Below, in pieces: positions 11,186 to 23,601 of a DNA stretch of 64,000 nucleotides. A model generated the notes under the pieces. That model was not told where the DNA came from, did no database searches, and worked only from the letters and a program-made list of their open reading frames with translations. Made by a program: the position numbers and the translations under genes. The DNA is from Ignelater luminosus (Eukaryota > Arthropoda > Insecta > Coleoptera > Elateridae), in contig VTPC01000500.1 in the NCBI GenBank assembly GCA_011009095.1, forward strand, positions 25,447 through 89,446, written 5' to 3'. Position 1 is the stretch's first letter, and each line of letters opens with the position of its first letter.

Positions 11186-13824
11186 ACTACTAAATCCAAA
11201 CTCTGTTTTGATATCATGGCGACCTGCTAAACATAAATCTAGCTACCTATTGCGAAAAGTTTGGCAGCTCGCACGTTTAGTTTTAATTTAAAAAATTGCA
11301 AACTCAAACCGAAAGTCAGTGCTAGCTCAGTAAATTAGGAATTTCCAGCAATATTACTAGAACGTCGTTTTTTGAAACTCTTCCTATTGCTGTAAGTATA
11401 AAAAAACACATAAAGTTAGAATTCTTAAGACATTTGAAAGGATTTCTGCCAGCTGTAACATTTTTTTAAACGAAAATGCAATCCCACCAAGAACCCAAAC
11501 CCGCTGGGATAATTAGTCTAAAAACATTTTACTGCCAAGAATTGCAATTAGAAATTACGTTAATGATAGTACTGCTAATAAATTCCAGCAATTTCATTAC
11601 GTATTTTTTTAGTACGTGTTCAATAATGTGGAAACATTTTCTTTACATCTTCCAAGAAAGTAATTCAAATATTCGAAAACTTTTGTTATTTTAATAGAAT
11701 AAATTTAGAGAAAAATTCATACTTTAAAATACTTTCTTTTGTAGTTGTACGGATATATTTTTACTCCTACTCCTAGAGGGATTGAAGTCGATATTCTTTT
11801 GAAATGAAAAATTCTGAACTATATAGATAATATAAACCTGACTGTAGGTCGTAAAGATTCCTAGAGTTTGGCCTTTTATGAGCATCAAACCTTTCCTTCA
11901 GTCTGACATACATGTTATAAAATGGTCTTAACAATGCTTTCTCTTGCTGTATGTTCAAAGATTAGTAAAAATGTATTTATGTAACGAGAACTCTTTGTAA
12001 GTTTATTAGAAAGCACGGTTATGTCGCTACTTGCAATTTTAAGCTACTAAATAAATCCTAGACAGCAGTTTTTTTAAAATCATTAATAGGGATCCACATA
12101 ATAAAAGAAATGATTTTTTTATAAGTGAGAATGCAGGCGATCAAAAATTTATTGGATGTGAAAATAAAATTAAAGAGAGTAAATGGATATCGATTAAACA
12201 TTAATCTTTAAAATGCCCAATTTCTCTTGTGTAGTTTTTTCCTTTATCGTTTACTTGAAATTTATATTCCCAATTTATAAAATAAATACAAGGAAAACTA
12301 ATTTTGAGTATTTATTTTTATTTGAGAGTACTAGAGATTTACTTTGCTTTATTTAACCGACAAAAAGCAAACTAACTTTAAATAAGCCTGTAGTAGTAAG
12401 GGTTACACAAGCACAAAACATGATAGCAGATGAAATTTGTATATGCAGAACAAAAACGGCGGATACACGCGCAAATGTTTGCAATTTTAAATTGAATTAA
12501 GGTATTCAGCAGTTTTATCTCCCAAAAGATTGAAACCAACCATTCATGAAAAATTGCAGAACTTCAATGAATTTCAGGTACATTACAGATTTTATTTGCT
12601 CGTGTATGCATATGAATGCATGTTTGCTCTTACATACGAGCTATAAAATTTCATATGTATTACAGAAATCCTGCTCTAGGTTGTAGTTGGCATATTTTTT
12701 CAGTTAAAGCTGTAAAGTACAAATACAGTATAAAAGTTTTATTTGTGATGCTCCTGCTCATTGTAGAGGGATTCCATTTACCACGAATATTATTATGTTC
12801 AATTGTGTGCTTAATAAAATCTGCTATGGTATACGATTGAAAACAGGAATGGTACACATTAATTTAAAACTATTTGAATTGTAAAACCTCTCTTAAACAA
12901 AACATTAGGTCAGTTAGGTTTTCAATATAAATAAGTATATCAATAAATTAAAAAAAAATATATAAATAAAAATGTAAGATGGTCAATATGCCCGTAAAAC
13001 TGTTTGAGCAAAGTTTTCAAGACTTGCAGCATCCCTATCCGGAAATACTTCTTTAACTTTGCCCAGCCTCGACTGCCATAGTAGAGAAGTGTTTTTCTTG
13101 ACAAGCACTTGACGTTTTTGAGACTGTCTAATTTTCTATTTTGTTTGGTCCTGCATTTCTGCCAGAGATCGGGCACAAATATGTTGACGTAATTTTCTAA
13201 CAAGATGGAACCAATCCAGCTTGACTGCTACATCTTCCATTCCTGATTGGAAGGTGGAGATATCGTAGAGGGCTGCAAGTAACTTACAGTAAAAATGTCC
13301 GTATCGAGAATCTAGTCTTGTACGAGTGATTTGTATATCTAAAATAGATCATAACCTAATAAAACATAATCTGCTAAACAAAAAATCTGTGTTTTGAAAA
13401 CATGCTAGTCTCAATTAAGACGTCAACTGCTACATTTACGCCCGTAATGTTGTTTTGCGCAGTTTTGGTAATCCTTTACGAGGGTAGTTTTGTTGCCACC
13501 ATTTAACCTCTTCGTTGACTAGCTCATATCACCAAACATTCAGATGTAGTAAATCTGACTAGAAGTGACACTTGCTGCAGTTGTAATAAATTGGATGCTG
13601 TCCTTTATTGTACAATCTAATAGTAAGAATGCAGCACGGAACCGACAATTGTTTTATTAGTGTGAGTTTGCTGTTTGACTAAAGCAAATGACAATAAGAA
13701 TGAATGAGCCAACGGGATCGCTAACATCATACAATTTAAAATAAAATTAATATTTACAAAAATTCTACAAAGTACGAGGAGTTTTTGTAAAACAAGAGAT
13801 TGTTGGAAAAAATTTTTGGTCACG
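11186..13824. other. No supported gene
   Basis: AT-rich sequence. A minus-strand frame at 12940-13203 ends in residues faintly like the tail of a non-LTR reverse transcriptase, but it lacks a diagnostic motif. Nothing else was recognised. Confidence 0.45.
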
Positions 13825-13829
13825 TAGAG
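13825..13829. other. Target-site duplication of the BEL element, left copy
   Basis: TAGAG directly precedes the left LTR and is repeated directly after the right LTR at 19802-19806. Five base pairs is the usual length for BEL/Pao insertions. Confidence 0.85.
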
Positions 13830-14037
13830 TGTTGTATCTTGAGTTGCTTTTAACTCAAGCTGATAATAAAACTCACTGTAAGCTTTAATGATTGTTTATT
13901 GATAATGATCTAGCCTCGTGTTCTGGCCCGCGACTGTCTCTCGTGATGTTCTGTATCGAGAGTGTTCTCCTGTCGCCTGTCCTCAAGGGACACCAACGTT
14001 TAAGCATGACGCTCGATAAGGCGAGCGCAGCCGAACA
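13830..14037 (-). repeat. 3' LTR of the BEL element
   Basis: 208 bp, ending in the TG...CA dinucleotides (TGTTGTATC on the plus strand, GCCGAACA at the other end). It matches the LTR at 19604-19801 except for about four substitutions, an 18-bp length difference near 13960 and an 8-bp difference near 13990. Confidence 0.9.
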
Positions 14038-14048
14038 TTCCGCCCCCT
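14038..14048 (-). other. Polypurine tract of the BEL element
   Basis: Immediately inside the 3' LTR, the minus strand reads AGGGGGCGGAA, a purine run broken by one C. This is the position expected for the plus-strand primer. Confidence 0.7.
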
Positions 14049-14195
14049 GTTGAAGGGCTATGAGTCTTCAATGTAATTAATGATATGTTACAGATAAACA
14101 AAATAACAAAATTGCTATACATAAAACATAATAAACGAAGGTAAAACAAAACAAATTGATATAATTATATATAATAAGGAAATTAAAATTTAAAC

Positions 14196-17100
14196 TCAGT
14201 CTTTCACACCTTCATCGATTAATGGTAAGAAACATAATTTGGTTATTGCCCGTTTTTTGACACCATTTACAGTTTTTAACGACACCACTCTCACTATTTG
14301 GTCTGAACCCGGGTGGAGTTGGATGACGCGACCTAGACTCCAGTATAGTGGTGGAGCGTCTTCGTTCTTCAGCAGTGCCAGATCTCCGACCCTGGGGCAC
14401 CGATTTTGTCCTGTCCATTTATTTCGTTGCTGGAGAGTGTGCAGATATTCTTCTGACCATCTCTTCCAAAAATGTTGGCGTAGCAATGAAACATGCTGCC
14501 ATTTGGACAGACGGTTTAATGTAATGTGTTGGAGATTGGGTTCCACAGGAGCGTTCATTGCATCTCCAATAAGAAAGTGACCAGGGGTTAATGGTTGCAG
14601 GTCGTTAGGATCAGGACTGGATGGGGAAATAGGCCTTGAATTTAGTATAGCCTCTATTTGAGTCAAAAGAGTGTATAGTTGCTCATAATTTAAAGTAGCT
14701 TTACCGATAATTCGTTTGAAATGGTGTTTGACAGATTTAATTCCTGCTTCCCAAATACCACCCATATGTGGTGATCTAGGAGGGATAAAATGCCAAGTGA
14801 TGTTATATTTACTCAGCTCACTTGCTAAAACTGAATTTTCCTCCGTAATTGTTTTAATGATTGCCTTTAATTCCCTATCAGCACCTGTAAAGTTGGTTGC
14901 ATTGTCTGAATATATGTTCAGTATGTTGCCTCTGCGTGCTATGAAACGCTTTAGTGCTCCTAGAAAAGATTCTGTATCTAATCTGGTGACCAGCTCTAAA
15001 TGTACCGCTTTAGTACTGAAGCAAATAAACAAGGCTATATAAGCTTTTATAACCTTTTTGCCTCGTCCGAAACCTTCCTTTATATTAATGGGTCCTGCAT
15101 AGTCGACACCTGCATTAATGAAAGGTCTGTGAGCTACATTTATTCTATTTGCAGGTAGGTCACCCATCAATTGCTCTGTACTACGTGGATTAGCCTCGAA
15201 ACATACCACACAATTGTGTACAATTTTCCTAATTAACGATTTAGCAGAAATTGGCCTAAATTTATGTCGCACTGTGGCTAAAGTACCTTGTGGTCCCGCA
15301 TGAAGTGATTGCTCATGCAGTTTCCTTATGATCAGATTTGTGACGTAATGATTAGGTGGTAATAATATAGAAAACTTCCTTTCAAATGACATTGTTGAGT
15401 TTGTAAGCCGTCCTCCTACTCTTAAAATGTTATTACTGTCTAGAAACGGAGCTAACGATAGTAAACGACTATTTTTCTTTACCCGTCCCTTCATTTTAAG
15501 TTCGTGTAAATCGGAAGGAAATCCTTGCGCTTGTACTAATTTAATTATAATAATTTCCGCAGTTCTTAATTTGCCTAAATTTAGAAATTGTGTTTTAATT
15601 GTCTCCTTATTTTTTGATCTTAGCAATTTTAGTTCCTCGGGGAGTGTATTATTAGTTTTCGTACGAATTTTTAATTTATTTATGTATCGTAAACACCACC
15701 TTACTATTCTTGTTAATTTATCATAGGACGAAAATTTACAAAACATGCTGTCTATAAACTCTAAAGAAGTATTGTCATTTAAACTAACTAAAGAAGTAAA
15801 TAATTTTTGTTCTAGATTTTCGATAGATATCGAGTTGTCTGATTCAAATTCACCCAATGGGTAATTAATTTTATCACCACACAACCAATGTGGCCCGTGC
15901 CACCATATATTTGATTGTTGTAATTGTTGTGGTAGTAAACCACGTGATATTACATCGGCAGGATTTTCTGCGCCTGTAATGTGATGCAAGTTATTAATGC
16001 TTGTTAATTGTTGAATTTGAGATTTTCTATTACCAATAAATGTTTTCCATTGAGCTGGGACTTCGGTTAACCAAGTTAGTACTACTTTTGAATCGGTCCA
16101 CAAAAATGTGTCGCTAATCACTAAATGATTTAATGATTGAATAATCTTGTGAAATAATTGAGCCAATAACAAAGCTCCGCAAAGTTCTAATCTCGGAAGG
16201 GTTATTTGTTTAACAGGTGCTACTCGCGATTTTGCACAAAGTAGTCGTGAAAAGTGCTGTCCGTGAATATCTGTATGTTTCACGTATATACAACAACCAT
16301 AAGCAGATTCTGAAGCATCACTAAATCCGTGTACCTCGATATTTATTGCGGGATATTGTATTATAACCTTACGCGATATTTTCAAATTGTTTAAGATTGG
16401 TAATTCTGCTAAAAAGTGAGTCCACAGGGTGTGTAAGTCAGCAGGTATTGATTCATCTTAATTTAATTTAAGTAACCACAACTTTTGCATAACTATTTTA
16501 GCTATTACAATTACTGGTCCTACTAACCCTAGTGGATCAAATAATTTAGCGATTGTGGATAAAATGATCCTTTTACTAATTTTTGTTTTATTTGTGGTAA
16601 TTTGTCCTGTGTATTTTAGTATATCTAAATTTGGATCCCATATTAATCCTAATGTTTTCGTTTCTGAATCTAAAATGATTAATTCCTTTTGTGTTGAGGT
16701 TTTAGTCGGTAATAATTCGACGTGATTTGAAGCCCATTTGTTTAATTGACCTTGCTCTAGTATGTTTATAACCTGATCGCGTAAAACTTTAGCTTCTATT
16801 AATGTATTTGAGTCCGCTAATAAATCGTCCATGTACATGTTTTTTAAAATTGTTTCGCTTGCTTCGGGAAATTTATTCTTGTTCTCATATGCTAATTAAT
16901 GAAGACAACGAACTGCAATGTAAGGAGCGCACAATGTACCGTATCTTAATGTGTTAAGCCGGAAAGTTTTTAGTGATTCTGCTGTATTATTTCGCCAAAC
17001 AATTCTTTGATAATCCCGATGCTTAGAGTCTACTAAAATTTGCCTATACATTTTTGAAACGTCTGCACTTATAATGAATTGATGCGTACGAAATTTTAAT

Positions 17101-17283
17101 ATGATACTAAATAAGTCTTGCAATAAATTTGGTCCTGACATTAAATTATCATTTAAACTCAATTGATTTGTAGTTTTGAATGATCCATCAAAAACTACCC
17201 CGAGCTTTGTTGTTTGACTGGATTCCTTTACAACGCAGTGATGTGGAAAATAGTATGTGCCTTTATGTTCTGCAGAATCCTGA
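14196..17283 (-). pseudogene. pol: BEL pol: reverse transcriptase, RNase H, integrase (disrupted)
   Basis: One reading frame carries the whole of pol but is cut by TAA codons at 16896-16898 and 16458-16460. The RT part shows 'DVSKMYRQILV', 'YGTLCAPYIAVRCL' and the catalytic 'YMDD' near 16830. RNase H follows with 'FSDASESAYG' near 16320. Integrase has the zinc-binding H-x-H / CVVC set and the D,D,E catalytic residues within 'GVDYAGP', 'YSDNATNF' and 'GIWEAG'. Its last uninterrupted part is 729 codons (16385 to 14196). The frame differs by one from gag; the phase change falls in a run of seven T on the plus strand at 17284-17290. In this family gag and pol are normally one continuous frame, so this is damage or an assembly error, not programmed shifting. 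Confidence 0.9.
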
Positions 17284-17290
17284 TTTTTTT

Positions 17291-19440
17291 GTAACTGACA
17301 TGTGATTTAATTCTAAATATTCGTTTACAAAATTACTGTAATCTTGTTTTAGCTTGTAGTTTCTTTCTAGTTTATGTTCAAGGGTTTTTAAACGGTTTAT
17401 TGCTCCCTGCCGTGACAAACCGAGTGCTGGTACATCACTTTTAAAAGGAAGTTCTATTATGAAACGTCCTTCACTGTTTCTGTTGTGAGTAGCTTTAAAA
17501 TGTTGTTCGCATTTGTGGTCTTCTACCGACCATTCTTGTTTGTCAGTAATACTCTCGAGTTCCCAAAATCTGGTAATTGTTAATTCTAAATTACTTACAG
17601 ACGCGACAAGAGACGTGGTTGGTTCCCTGTTAAAAGCTCTTTCAACCGGACCACCAATTACCCATCCCAGCTTCGTCTTTTGTAATATTGGTCTATGACT
17701 ACCTAGCCGAACCTGACCTACACTAAGTAACTCCCAAAATATTTCCGCTCCTAATAATATATCAATTGTTGTTGGGTTATAAAAGTACGGGTCGGCTAGC
17801 TTTAAATTTTTAGGTATTTCTAAGTTGTTCGCGTTGACCTTAAAATTTGGCATGCTTTCCGTTATACTGGACAATACTAAGCAATTAAGATCTACTGTAA
17901 AATTGTTAAACCTGGACTTAAACTCTATTCTGACTGAATTGCTAACCATGTTCTTGGTTTTAGAAATTCCCGTTATAGGAATATTAACATTTGTTAAGGG
18001 AAGTTTTAATCTTCTTACCAGCGATTCCGTTATAAAACGTGTTTGACTCCCTACATCTAGTAATCCTTTGCATTGAATCCACTCTCCTATATTATTTTTT
18101 ATTAAAATTATAGCGGTTGATAGTAAAATACCTTGCGTATTAAACGTATTACTGGCATGCGATAAATTTGATATGAAAGAAGCTACAACTGATTCGTTTT
18201 CCTTTGTTTCTAGTACATGTAAAAGTGTGTTATGCCTTTGTTGACATTTCTTGCATGATTGCTCCGACTTACAATCTTTTGTTATATGATTGTTTTTTAA
18301 GCAATTAAGGCAAAGAGATTTTTCCTCCGCAACCTGAGTCCTATCTTTTGCCGATTTGTTAATAAATTCGGGACATTGAAAAATAAAGTGCATTTTGTTA
18401 CAAGCAAAGTAATTATGTGGTTTTGTATTTTTTGCGCTTACAAGGGAAGTAGTTGTGCTATGCGCTTGATGAAATTTTTTATTTGATTGAATTTTAGTGT
18501 TTGTTTGTAAATGCTGATTATTATTTACATGAGAATTTGCTGCAAATGATCCCAACAAATTGCATCGTTTTTCTAGAAATTCTACTAATTGATCTAATGT
18601 CGGTACTTCGGTTGTTAGCTTATTTTGCCATTCTTTTACTGTAAGATAATCGAATTTTTTCTCGATTATGGGAACAACGAGTGCGTCCCACGAATCTACA
18701 GGAATTTTTAATGTTTTTAGCGCTTCTATATTGACCACAACAGTATCGAGCAACTGACGCAATAATATAGAGGATGATTTTTGAATTATAGGAAGGTCGA
18801 CAATTTTTAATACATGCTCCTGTACTATGAGCCTACGATTTTCTTAACGATTTTGCAAAATTTTCATAGCCGTGTCATAATTTTCTTCAGTTAGCGGTAA
18901 CGTCTTGATAGCCTGAGCTGCATCATTCTGAACACATGATTTTAAATAATGAAATTTTTGTAATTTTGATAACTGGTTGTTTGAATCTACTAATGATTTA
19001 AAGGTACCATTGAATGAAAACCAACCTGAAAAGGTTCCTGAGAAGGAAGGTAATTTTAAGGGAGGCAATTTAATTTCCGTTTTATAGGCCGAAACTTCGA
19101 AATTTTGGTTTGAATTATTATTACTACTATTGTTGTTTAATTGTTTAAATTGAGGTAAAAATGATCGCGCCGTTGCTACGGCTTCAAAATATTTGTTTTC
19201 AAATTCGATTCGTTCTTGCATTTCAATATCTTTTTCATCTATTGCAGCAGATTCTTCTATTTTAAATTGAATTTCATCGAATTTATTATATGTTTTTTTC
19301 TAACCTGATTGATAGCTGTATTGGATCAAGAATAGAATCTCCATCAAACATTTGTAAATAATTAATTGAATTGCTTAATTTTGTTTTAGCGCGTCCGCGT
19401 AAAACCTTTTGACTCTGATCTTGAGGCTTGATAAGTAGGT
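17291..19440 (-). pseudogene. gag: BEL gag with zinc knuckles and protease (disrupted)
   Basis: The frame runs from about 19292 down to the phase change at 17284-17290, with a TAA stop at 18844-18846 that splits it. The N-terminal piece (roughly 19300-19440) lies in another frame; the switch falls in a seven-T run at 19293-19299. Visible parts are a capsid-like segment with 'FSGTFSGWFSFNGTF', then a CCHC knuckle 'CLNCLKNNHITKDC' followed by 'CKKCQQRHNTLLH'. Near 18055 is the retroviral-type aspartic protease centre 'LLDVGSQTRF'. There a V sits between D and G where DSGS or DTGS is more usual, as in many BEL elements. No clear start codon was found upstream. Confidence 0.85.
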
Positions 19441-19582
19441 AATTATAAGAAAGGATATAAGGGAATGGTCACTAACCTTATTCAATTCTGATTCCGTCTA
19501 CGTCTGTTGATTACTGGTTGCTGATACTTTGTTTATGATGATTAGTTGATGCTAATCTTGCTTTGGATACTTGGATGCTTGG

Positions 19583-19600
19583 ATCCGGCTCGAAGGACCA
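19583..19600 (-). other. Primer binding site matching tRNA-Tyr
   Basis: Three bases inside the 5' LTR, the plus strand reads ATCCGGCTCGAAGGACCA. From memory this is identical to the 3' end of insect tRNA-Tyr including the added CCA, so its complement would pair with that tRNA over 18 nt. Confidence 0.75.
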
Positions 19601-19603
19601 ATA

Positions 19604-19801
19604 TGTTGTGTCTTGAGTTGCTTTTAACTCAAGCTGATAATAAAACTCACTGTAAGCTTTAATGATTGTTTATTGATAATGATCTGGCCTCGTGTTCTGG
19701 CCCGCGACTGTCTCTCGTGGTTCTCCTGTCGCCTGTCCTCAAGGGTTGCTACCCCACCAACGTTCGAGCATGACGCTCGATAAGGCGAGCGCAGCCGAAC
19801 A
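19604..19801 (-). repeat. 5' LTR of the BEL element
   Basis: 198 bp, bounded by TGTTGTGTC and GCCGAACA on the plus strand, followed directly by the second TAGAG duplication. It would carry the promoter of the element. It is ten bases shorter than its partner because of two indels. Confidence 0.9.
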
Positions 19802-19806
19802 TAGAG
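19802..19806. other. Target-site duplication of the BEL element, right copy
   Basis: TAGAG, identical to 13825-13829. Confidence 0.85.
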
Positions 19807-20640
19807 ATTCGACCCAATCGACTAGATCGTATCATATTTGTAGAGTAATCATTTTTGGCATTATTAGGCATGGAGATACTTTCATTACATATTGGTGTGC
19901 CACTTTAAGACGATTCCATCGAAGAGTAATTGTAAAACAATTATTTAACTCAAAATCTTTAGTGTTAATAGTATTAATTGAAACGTCAGTAATGAACTCA
20001 CATTATTAAAACGCAATTAGCATAATAGAAAAAACCAATTGCTGGATGATCGACGTAAAAGTTTTATTATTATGGTTTTAAAGCTGATAAATCTGGCTGT
20101 TCATTAAGTAATGCCAATTTGTGCAGACTACGGATAGATCGTGGAAGTTCAGTATCTTATTCATTTCTAATGAGCAAAAGTGGGCAATACTGAAATTTTA
20201 CATCCTTAGTGACAGTATTCATAATTATAAGCAAAACTTCTTTACTTAAAATAGACAAGAAAAAAAAGCAAGATGGGCGCGAGTCTAGAGAATTAATCTT
20301 CCCCTCTAGGTTTCGGCCTAAGGTAAGGCTTTCAAACAGAAGCGTTGCCAGTGGATGCTTCAATTTCTTTTCGAGCTTTTTAGGGAAAAGAATTTTAAAA
20401 ATATCAAGTATTACATCTAAACGATTGTGTTCTATTATTCAGTTTACAACATTCCCATAGTGTGCCTTAATATTGTTTTATTAAATGTCATTTTTTTAAT
20501 AGGTAGAGTGTGGCCACGCTTGTCAAACAAGAGACACAAAGATATACGTTAGCTCTCTGCTTGCACTGTGGGTTTAAAGGAAAGATTTTAATAGTAAATT
20601 CTTATTCTATCCTTTACAATCGCCATTCCTTTGTTTAATA
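19807..20640. other. No supported gene
   Basis: Sequence on the far side of the BEL insertion. No domain or RNA gene was recognised. Around 20300-20325 TTTCGGCCTAAGGTAAGG looks like an isolated splice-donor context, but no exon could be framed. Confidence 0.4.
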
Positions 20641-21234
20641 GTAAAATCCTTGACAAAAGAATAGCCATTATCTCCAAAACCTTTCAAGATAAGTAAAGCA
20701 ACCCTTATATCATCCAATTCGTCTTTAAAATTCCCATCGAGATATGGGGTCATATACAGAGCGATTCATTTAAAGAAATTCAAGATGGTGGCCGTACGAA
20801 AAAACAATTGAAAATTTGATCTTAACTCTCTTCGCAAAACATGGCAAACAATACCTACTTTAAGATCGCTAAATTTCATTTGTCTATCTCTTACCGTCTT
20901 TGCAGGAGCAGCGTGTTTCTATACTTTTTAACAGGGAAACCCCTGAGAAAAGAATAGCGATTATCTCCAAACCCTTTCAAGATACGTATAGCAACCCTTA
21001 TATCATTGAATGTGTCTTTAAAATCGCTATCCAAATATGGAATCATATACAGAGTGTCCAATTTAAAAAAATTTAATATGGCGGCCGTACGAAAACACAA
21101 TAGAAGAGTTGTTTTTAATTATCTTCGCAAAATATGGCAAAAAATACCTACTTTAAGCTTTCCAAATTTCATTTGTCTATCTCTTACCGTGTCTGCGGGG
21201 GTAGCGTGTTTCCAAACTTTTTAGCGACCCTGTA
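20641..21234. repeat. Two tandem copies of a ~293-bp repeat
   Basis: Copy 1 (about 20641-20933) and copy 2 (about 20934-21234) align along their length. Shared blocks include AGAATAG..ATTATCTCCAAA, ATATGG..TCATATACAGAG, ATGG..GGCCGTACGAAAA and TTTCATTTGTCTATCTCTTACCG. The AGAATAG blocks are 293 bp apart. Copy 2 ends in CGACCCTGTATA, the reverse complement of the TATACAGGGT motif found at other repeat ends in this window. It directly abuts the LINE remnant, so it may belong to the 5' side of that element or be an independent repeat. Confidence 0.75.
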
Positions 21235-22486
21235 TAGAAGAAGTAGCAGGAAAACATACACTGCACGAAAAAACCAACGATAATAGGAGACAACTATGTA
21301 ATTGGGCGGCAAGTAGGAATTTGATTATCAGTAGTACAAAATTCAAACACAAAATTAAACAAAAGGAAATGTGGAGAATACCAGGCAGTCAACGAGGAAA
21401 CCAAATAGATCATATCCTTACCACAAGAAGCAAAGTTAGATGTATAAAAGATGTAAGATCTCTTAGAGAAATAAATGCAGACACTGATCATTATTTAGTG
21501 ATGGCTAAAATTAGAGAAAAAATAAAACCAAAAAGAAATATAGAGACTAAAAGGAAAACATGGAATATAAAAACACTAAAATTGAAAGAAGTACAAAAGT
21601 CCTATGAAGAAAATTTGAATAAAGCATTAGAAAATGAAAGTGACAAGCAGACAGAAGATACTGAAAAAGAATGGACACAAATACGTAATGCAATAATAGA
21701 AACAGCAGAGTCAGTGGTTGGATATAATAAAAAAGAAATAAGGAAAGAATGGTACGACCTACAATGTAAAGAAATTAGTAAACAAAAAAAGCAGGCAAGG
21801 GCAAGATGGCTAAATACAGGTAATGAGGAAGACCAGCGACAATATAAAAAAAAAGAAAAGAAAGTAATAAAATCTTTAAGATGAAAAAGAAGAAATGGAT
21901 TCTGAAGAAGAAGAACTTAAATAAGAAAACAAAAATGAGAGTATATAAAAGTATGATAAGACCTGTGGTGATATACGCGGCTAAAATAATTAGTTTAACT
22001 ATGAAAAATGAAGAACAAATACCAGCCTTTGAAAGAAGAATCCTTAAAAAAATATTAGGACTTACAAAAATTGGAGAAGAATATCGGAGTAAATACAACA
22101 GAGAGATACTGCAGGAAATAGAAGGAAAAGATATTGTGCGATTTATCAAAAGTCATAGAATACGATGGCTGGGACACATATTAAGAAGAGAGGAGTCAAG
22201 TATGCTAAAGAAGTTAACAATGTGGCAACCAGACACTGGGAGAAAAAGAGGAAGACCGAAGAACACGTGGTGGGATGAAGTTACTAATGATTATGTAAGA
22301 TGAATGTAATAAATTGGAAAAAACGAGCAGCCAACAGACGTGAATGGAAGGAAATGGCAGAACCACGCAATAACATCTGAATAAATAAATTAAAGATAAA
22401 GGCTGATCATCTTTAAAGAAAAGGATCATAAATGCTTCTGAGAAGCGAAGCAGCTATATTCCTTTATAATAATAATAATATAATAA
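21235..22486 (+). mobile_element. RTE-like LINE remnant with the reverse transcriptase deleted
   Basis: The first part (to about 21880) encodes the end of an APE-type endonuclease: 'NQIDHILTTRSKVRCIKDV' followed by 'NADTDHYLVMAKIR', where D-H is the usual catalytic end. A lysine-rich linker follows. After a change of frame near 21881 the text continues with the C-terminal tail typical of such elements: 'RIRWLGHILRR' and 'RKRGRPKNTWWDEV'. The central RT domain with its catalytic YxDD is missing, so an internal deletion joins linker to tail. The element ends in an (AAT)n tract at about 22461-22484, the sort of 3' tail made by target-primed insertion. Confidence 0.75.
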
Positions 22487-23433
22487 CAGAAAGCCGAAAA
22501 TATTGTTTTTATAAAATAGAGCAAATATTTATAACTTGTTTTGTTTTTCACAAACTTAGGGAATTTCGAAATACGTTAAACCAATAAAGTACATTTTCTT
22601 GTTTAATTAAATATTTCTTGAAATTTGAAAACCATCATCTTTAATTACCAAAGAACCCGCCACAATTACCTATTCATAAATTTCTAGATGGTGTGGAGTA
22701 AGTTATAAACTTTAAAGGGTTCGCTAATAAAACAAGAACAAAAGAGTTTATCGGGTTTACTTTGAACTTAAATGAATTCTATTCAATAAAATGTCAAATT
22801 CCTATTATTCCTTTTCTGAAAAAATTATAAATAAATATAAATTACTTTAAAAGGTTTTAGTTTTTTCACACTATACTATTTAATTAATGAAATATTATAA
22901 TAATTATATTGACCCGTAATGCCATAGTTTTCCATACAATAGAACAGTAAACATTGTTTTTGTTATTTATGTAACAATATAAATTTAAAATCGATTACTC
23001 AAATATACAGCGTGAGTATATAGCAAAATCCTGAAACAGGACAATTTTCAATTATGAAATTACACATTTTAATGTTGCAACTACCTTTCAGCAGTAATAT
23101 ATTTAAAGCAATTACGTCATGATGAATTTTTTCTAAATGGAAACGCCCTAATGTTTTTCGCGGTTTCCACAGAGAAAGTCCACCACTTCAAATAATAAGC
23201 ACCCCCAAGCGGCCACTAGAAAAGTTTCTGCATTGTTTTCATATCATACTTAGATTTTGCGATACACGATCATTTGTTATTTATTTACAAACAATTGAAA
23301 ATTCGCTAATTTCGACAGGGGAAGGCACCCAGCCTGCCGCTACTTGTGTCAATTCTTTTACAAATACTAAAACAACAAGTGTAAGTCTTAACTTTTTAGA
23401 AAGATTTATTTATTTAAATGCGACTGCAGTACC
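22487..23433. other. No supported gene
   Basis: AT-rich sequence between the LINE tail and the mariner. No recognised coding or RNA feature. Confidence 0.45.
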
Positions 23434-23460
23434 AGGTGTATACCTATGAAATGAGACTTT
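23434..23460 (+). repeat. Left terminal inverted repeat of the mariner
   Basis: Perfectly complementary to 24687-24713 over 27 bp. Confidence 0.9.
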
Positions 23461-23601
23461 CAGCTATTAGACCACAGATGTCGCTAGGAGTATTTTTAAA
23501 CTGTCCCAAATGTCTTATTTTTTTCGTCTGTCATCTGTCAACAATATTCAATTCATTGTTTGTGATGTTTCATACAACAACGCATTTTTTCGCTCTTAAA
23601 A

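Larger units (their letters stand above)
13830..19801 (-). mobile_element. BEL/Pao LTR retrotransposon, full length but with broken frames
   Basis: A 5.97-kb insertion read on the minus strand. Its parts in order are the right-hand 5' LTR (19604-19801), a primer site for tRNA-Tyr (19583-19600), gag, protease, reverse transcriptase, RNase H and integrase. A polypurine tract (14038-14048) and the left-hand 3' LTR (13830-14037) close it. A 5-bp duplication TAGAG flanks it. The domain order PR-RT-RH-IN, the RNase H block 'GFSDASESAYG' and the integrase block 'SPHMGGIWEAG' identify BEL/Pao. No envelope-like frame lies between integrase and the 3' LTR. One in-frame stop in gag, two in pol and two single-base phase changes mean this copy cannot make its proteins as sequenced. 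Confidence 0.93.

Noticed and set aside
12940..13203. Possible LINE reverse transcriptase tail on the minus strand
   Set aside because: Only a faint resemblance, no catalytic or C-terminal signature motif, and no neighbouring pieces in order.
14239..14580. 113-codon plus-strand frame inside the BEL element
   Set aside because: It is the antisense shadow of the integrase region.
17263..17290. Programmed ribosomal frameshift between gag and pol
   Set aside because: BEL/Pao elements normally have one continuous gag-pol frame, and other homopolymer breaks and stops in the same copy point to damage or assembly error.
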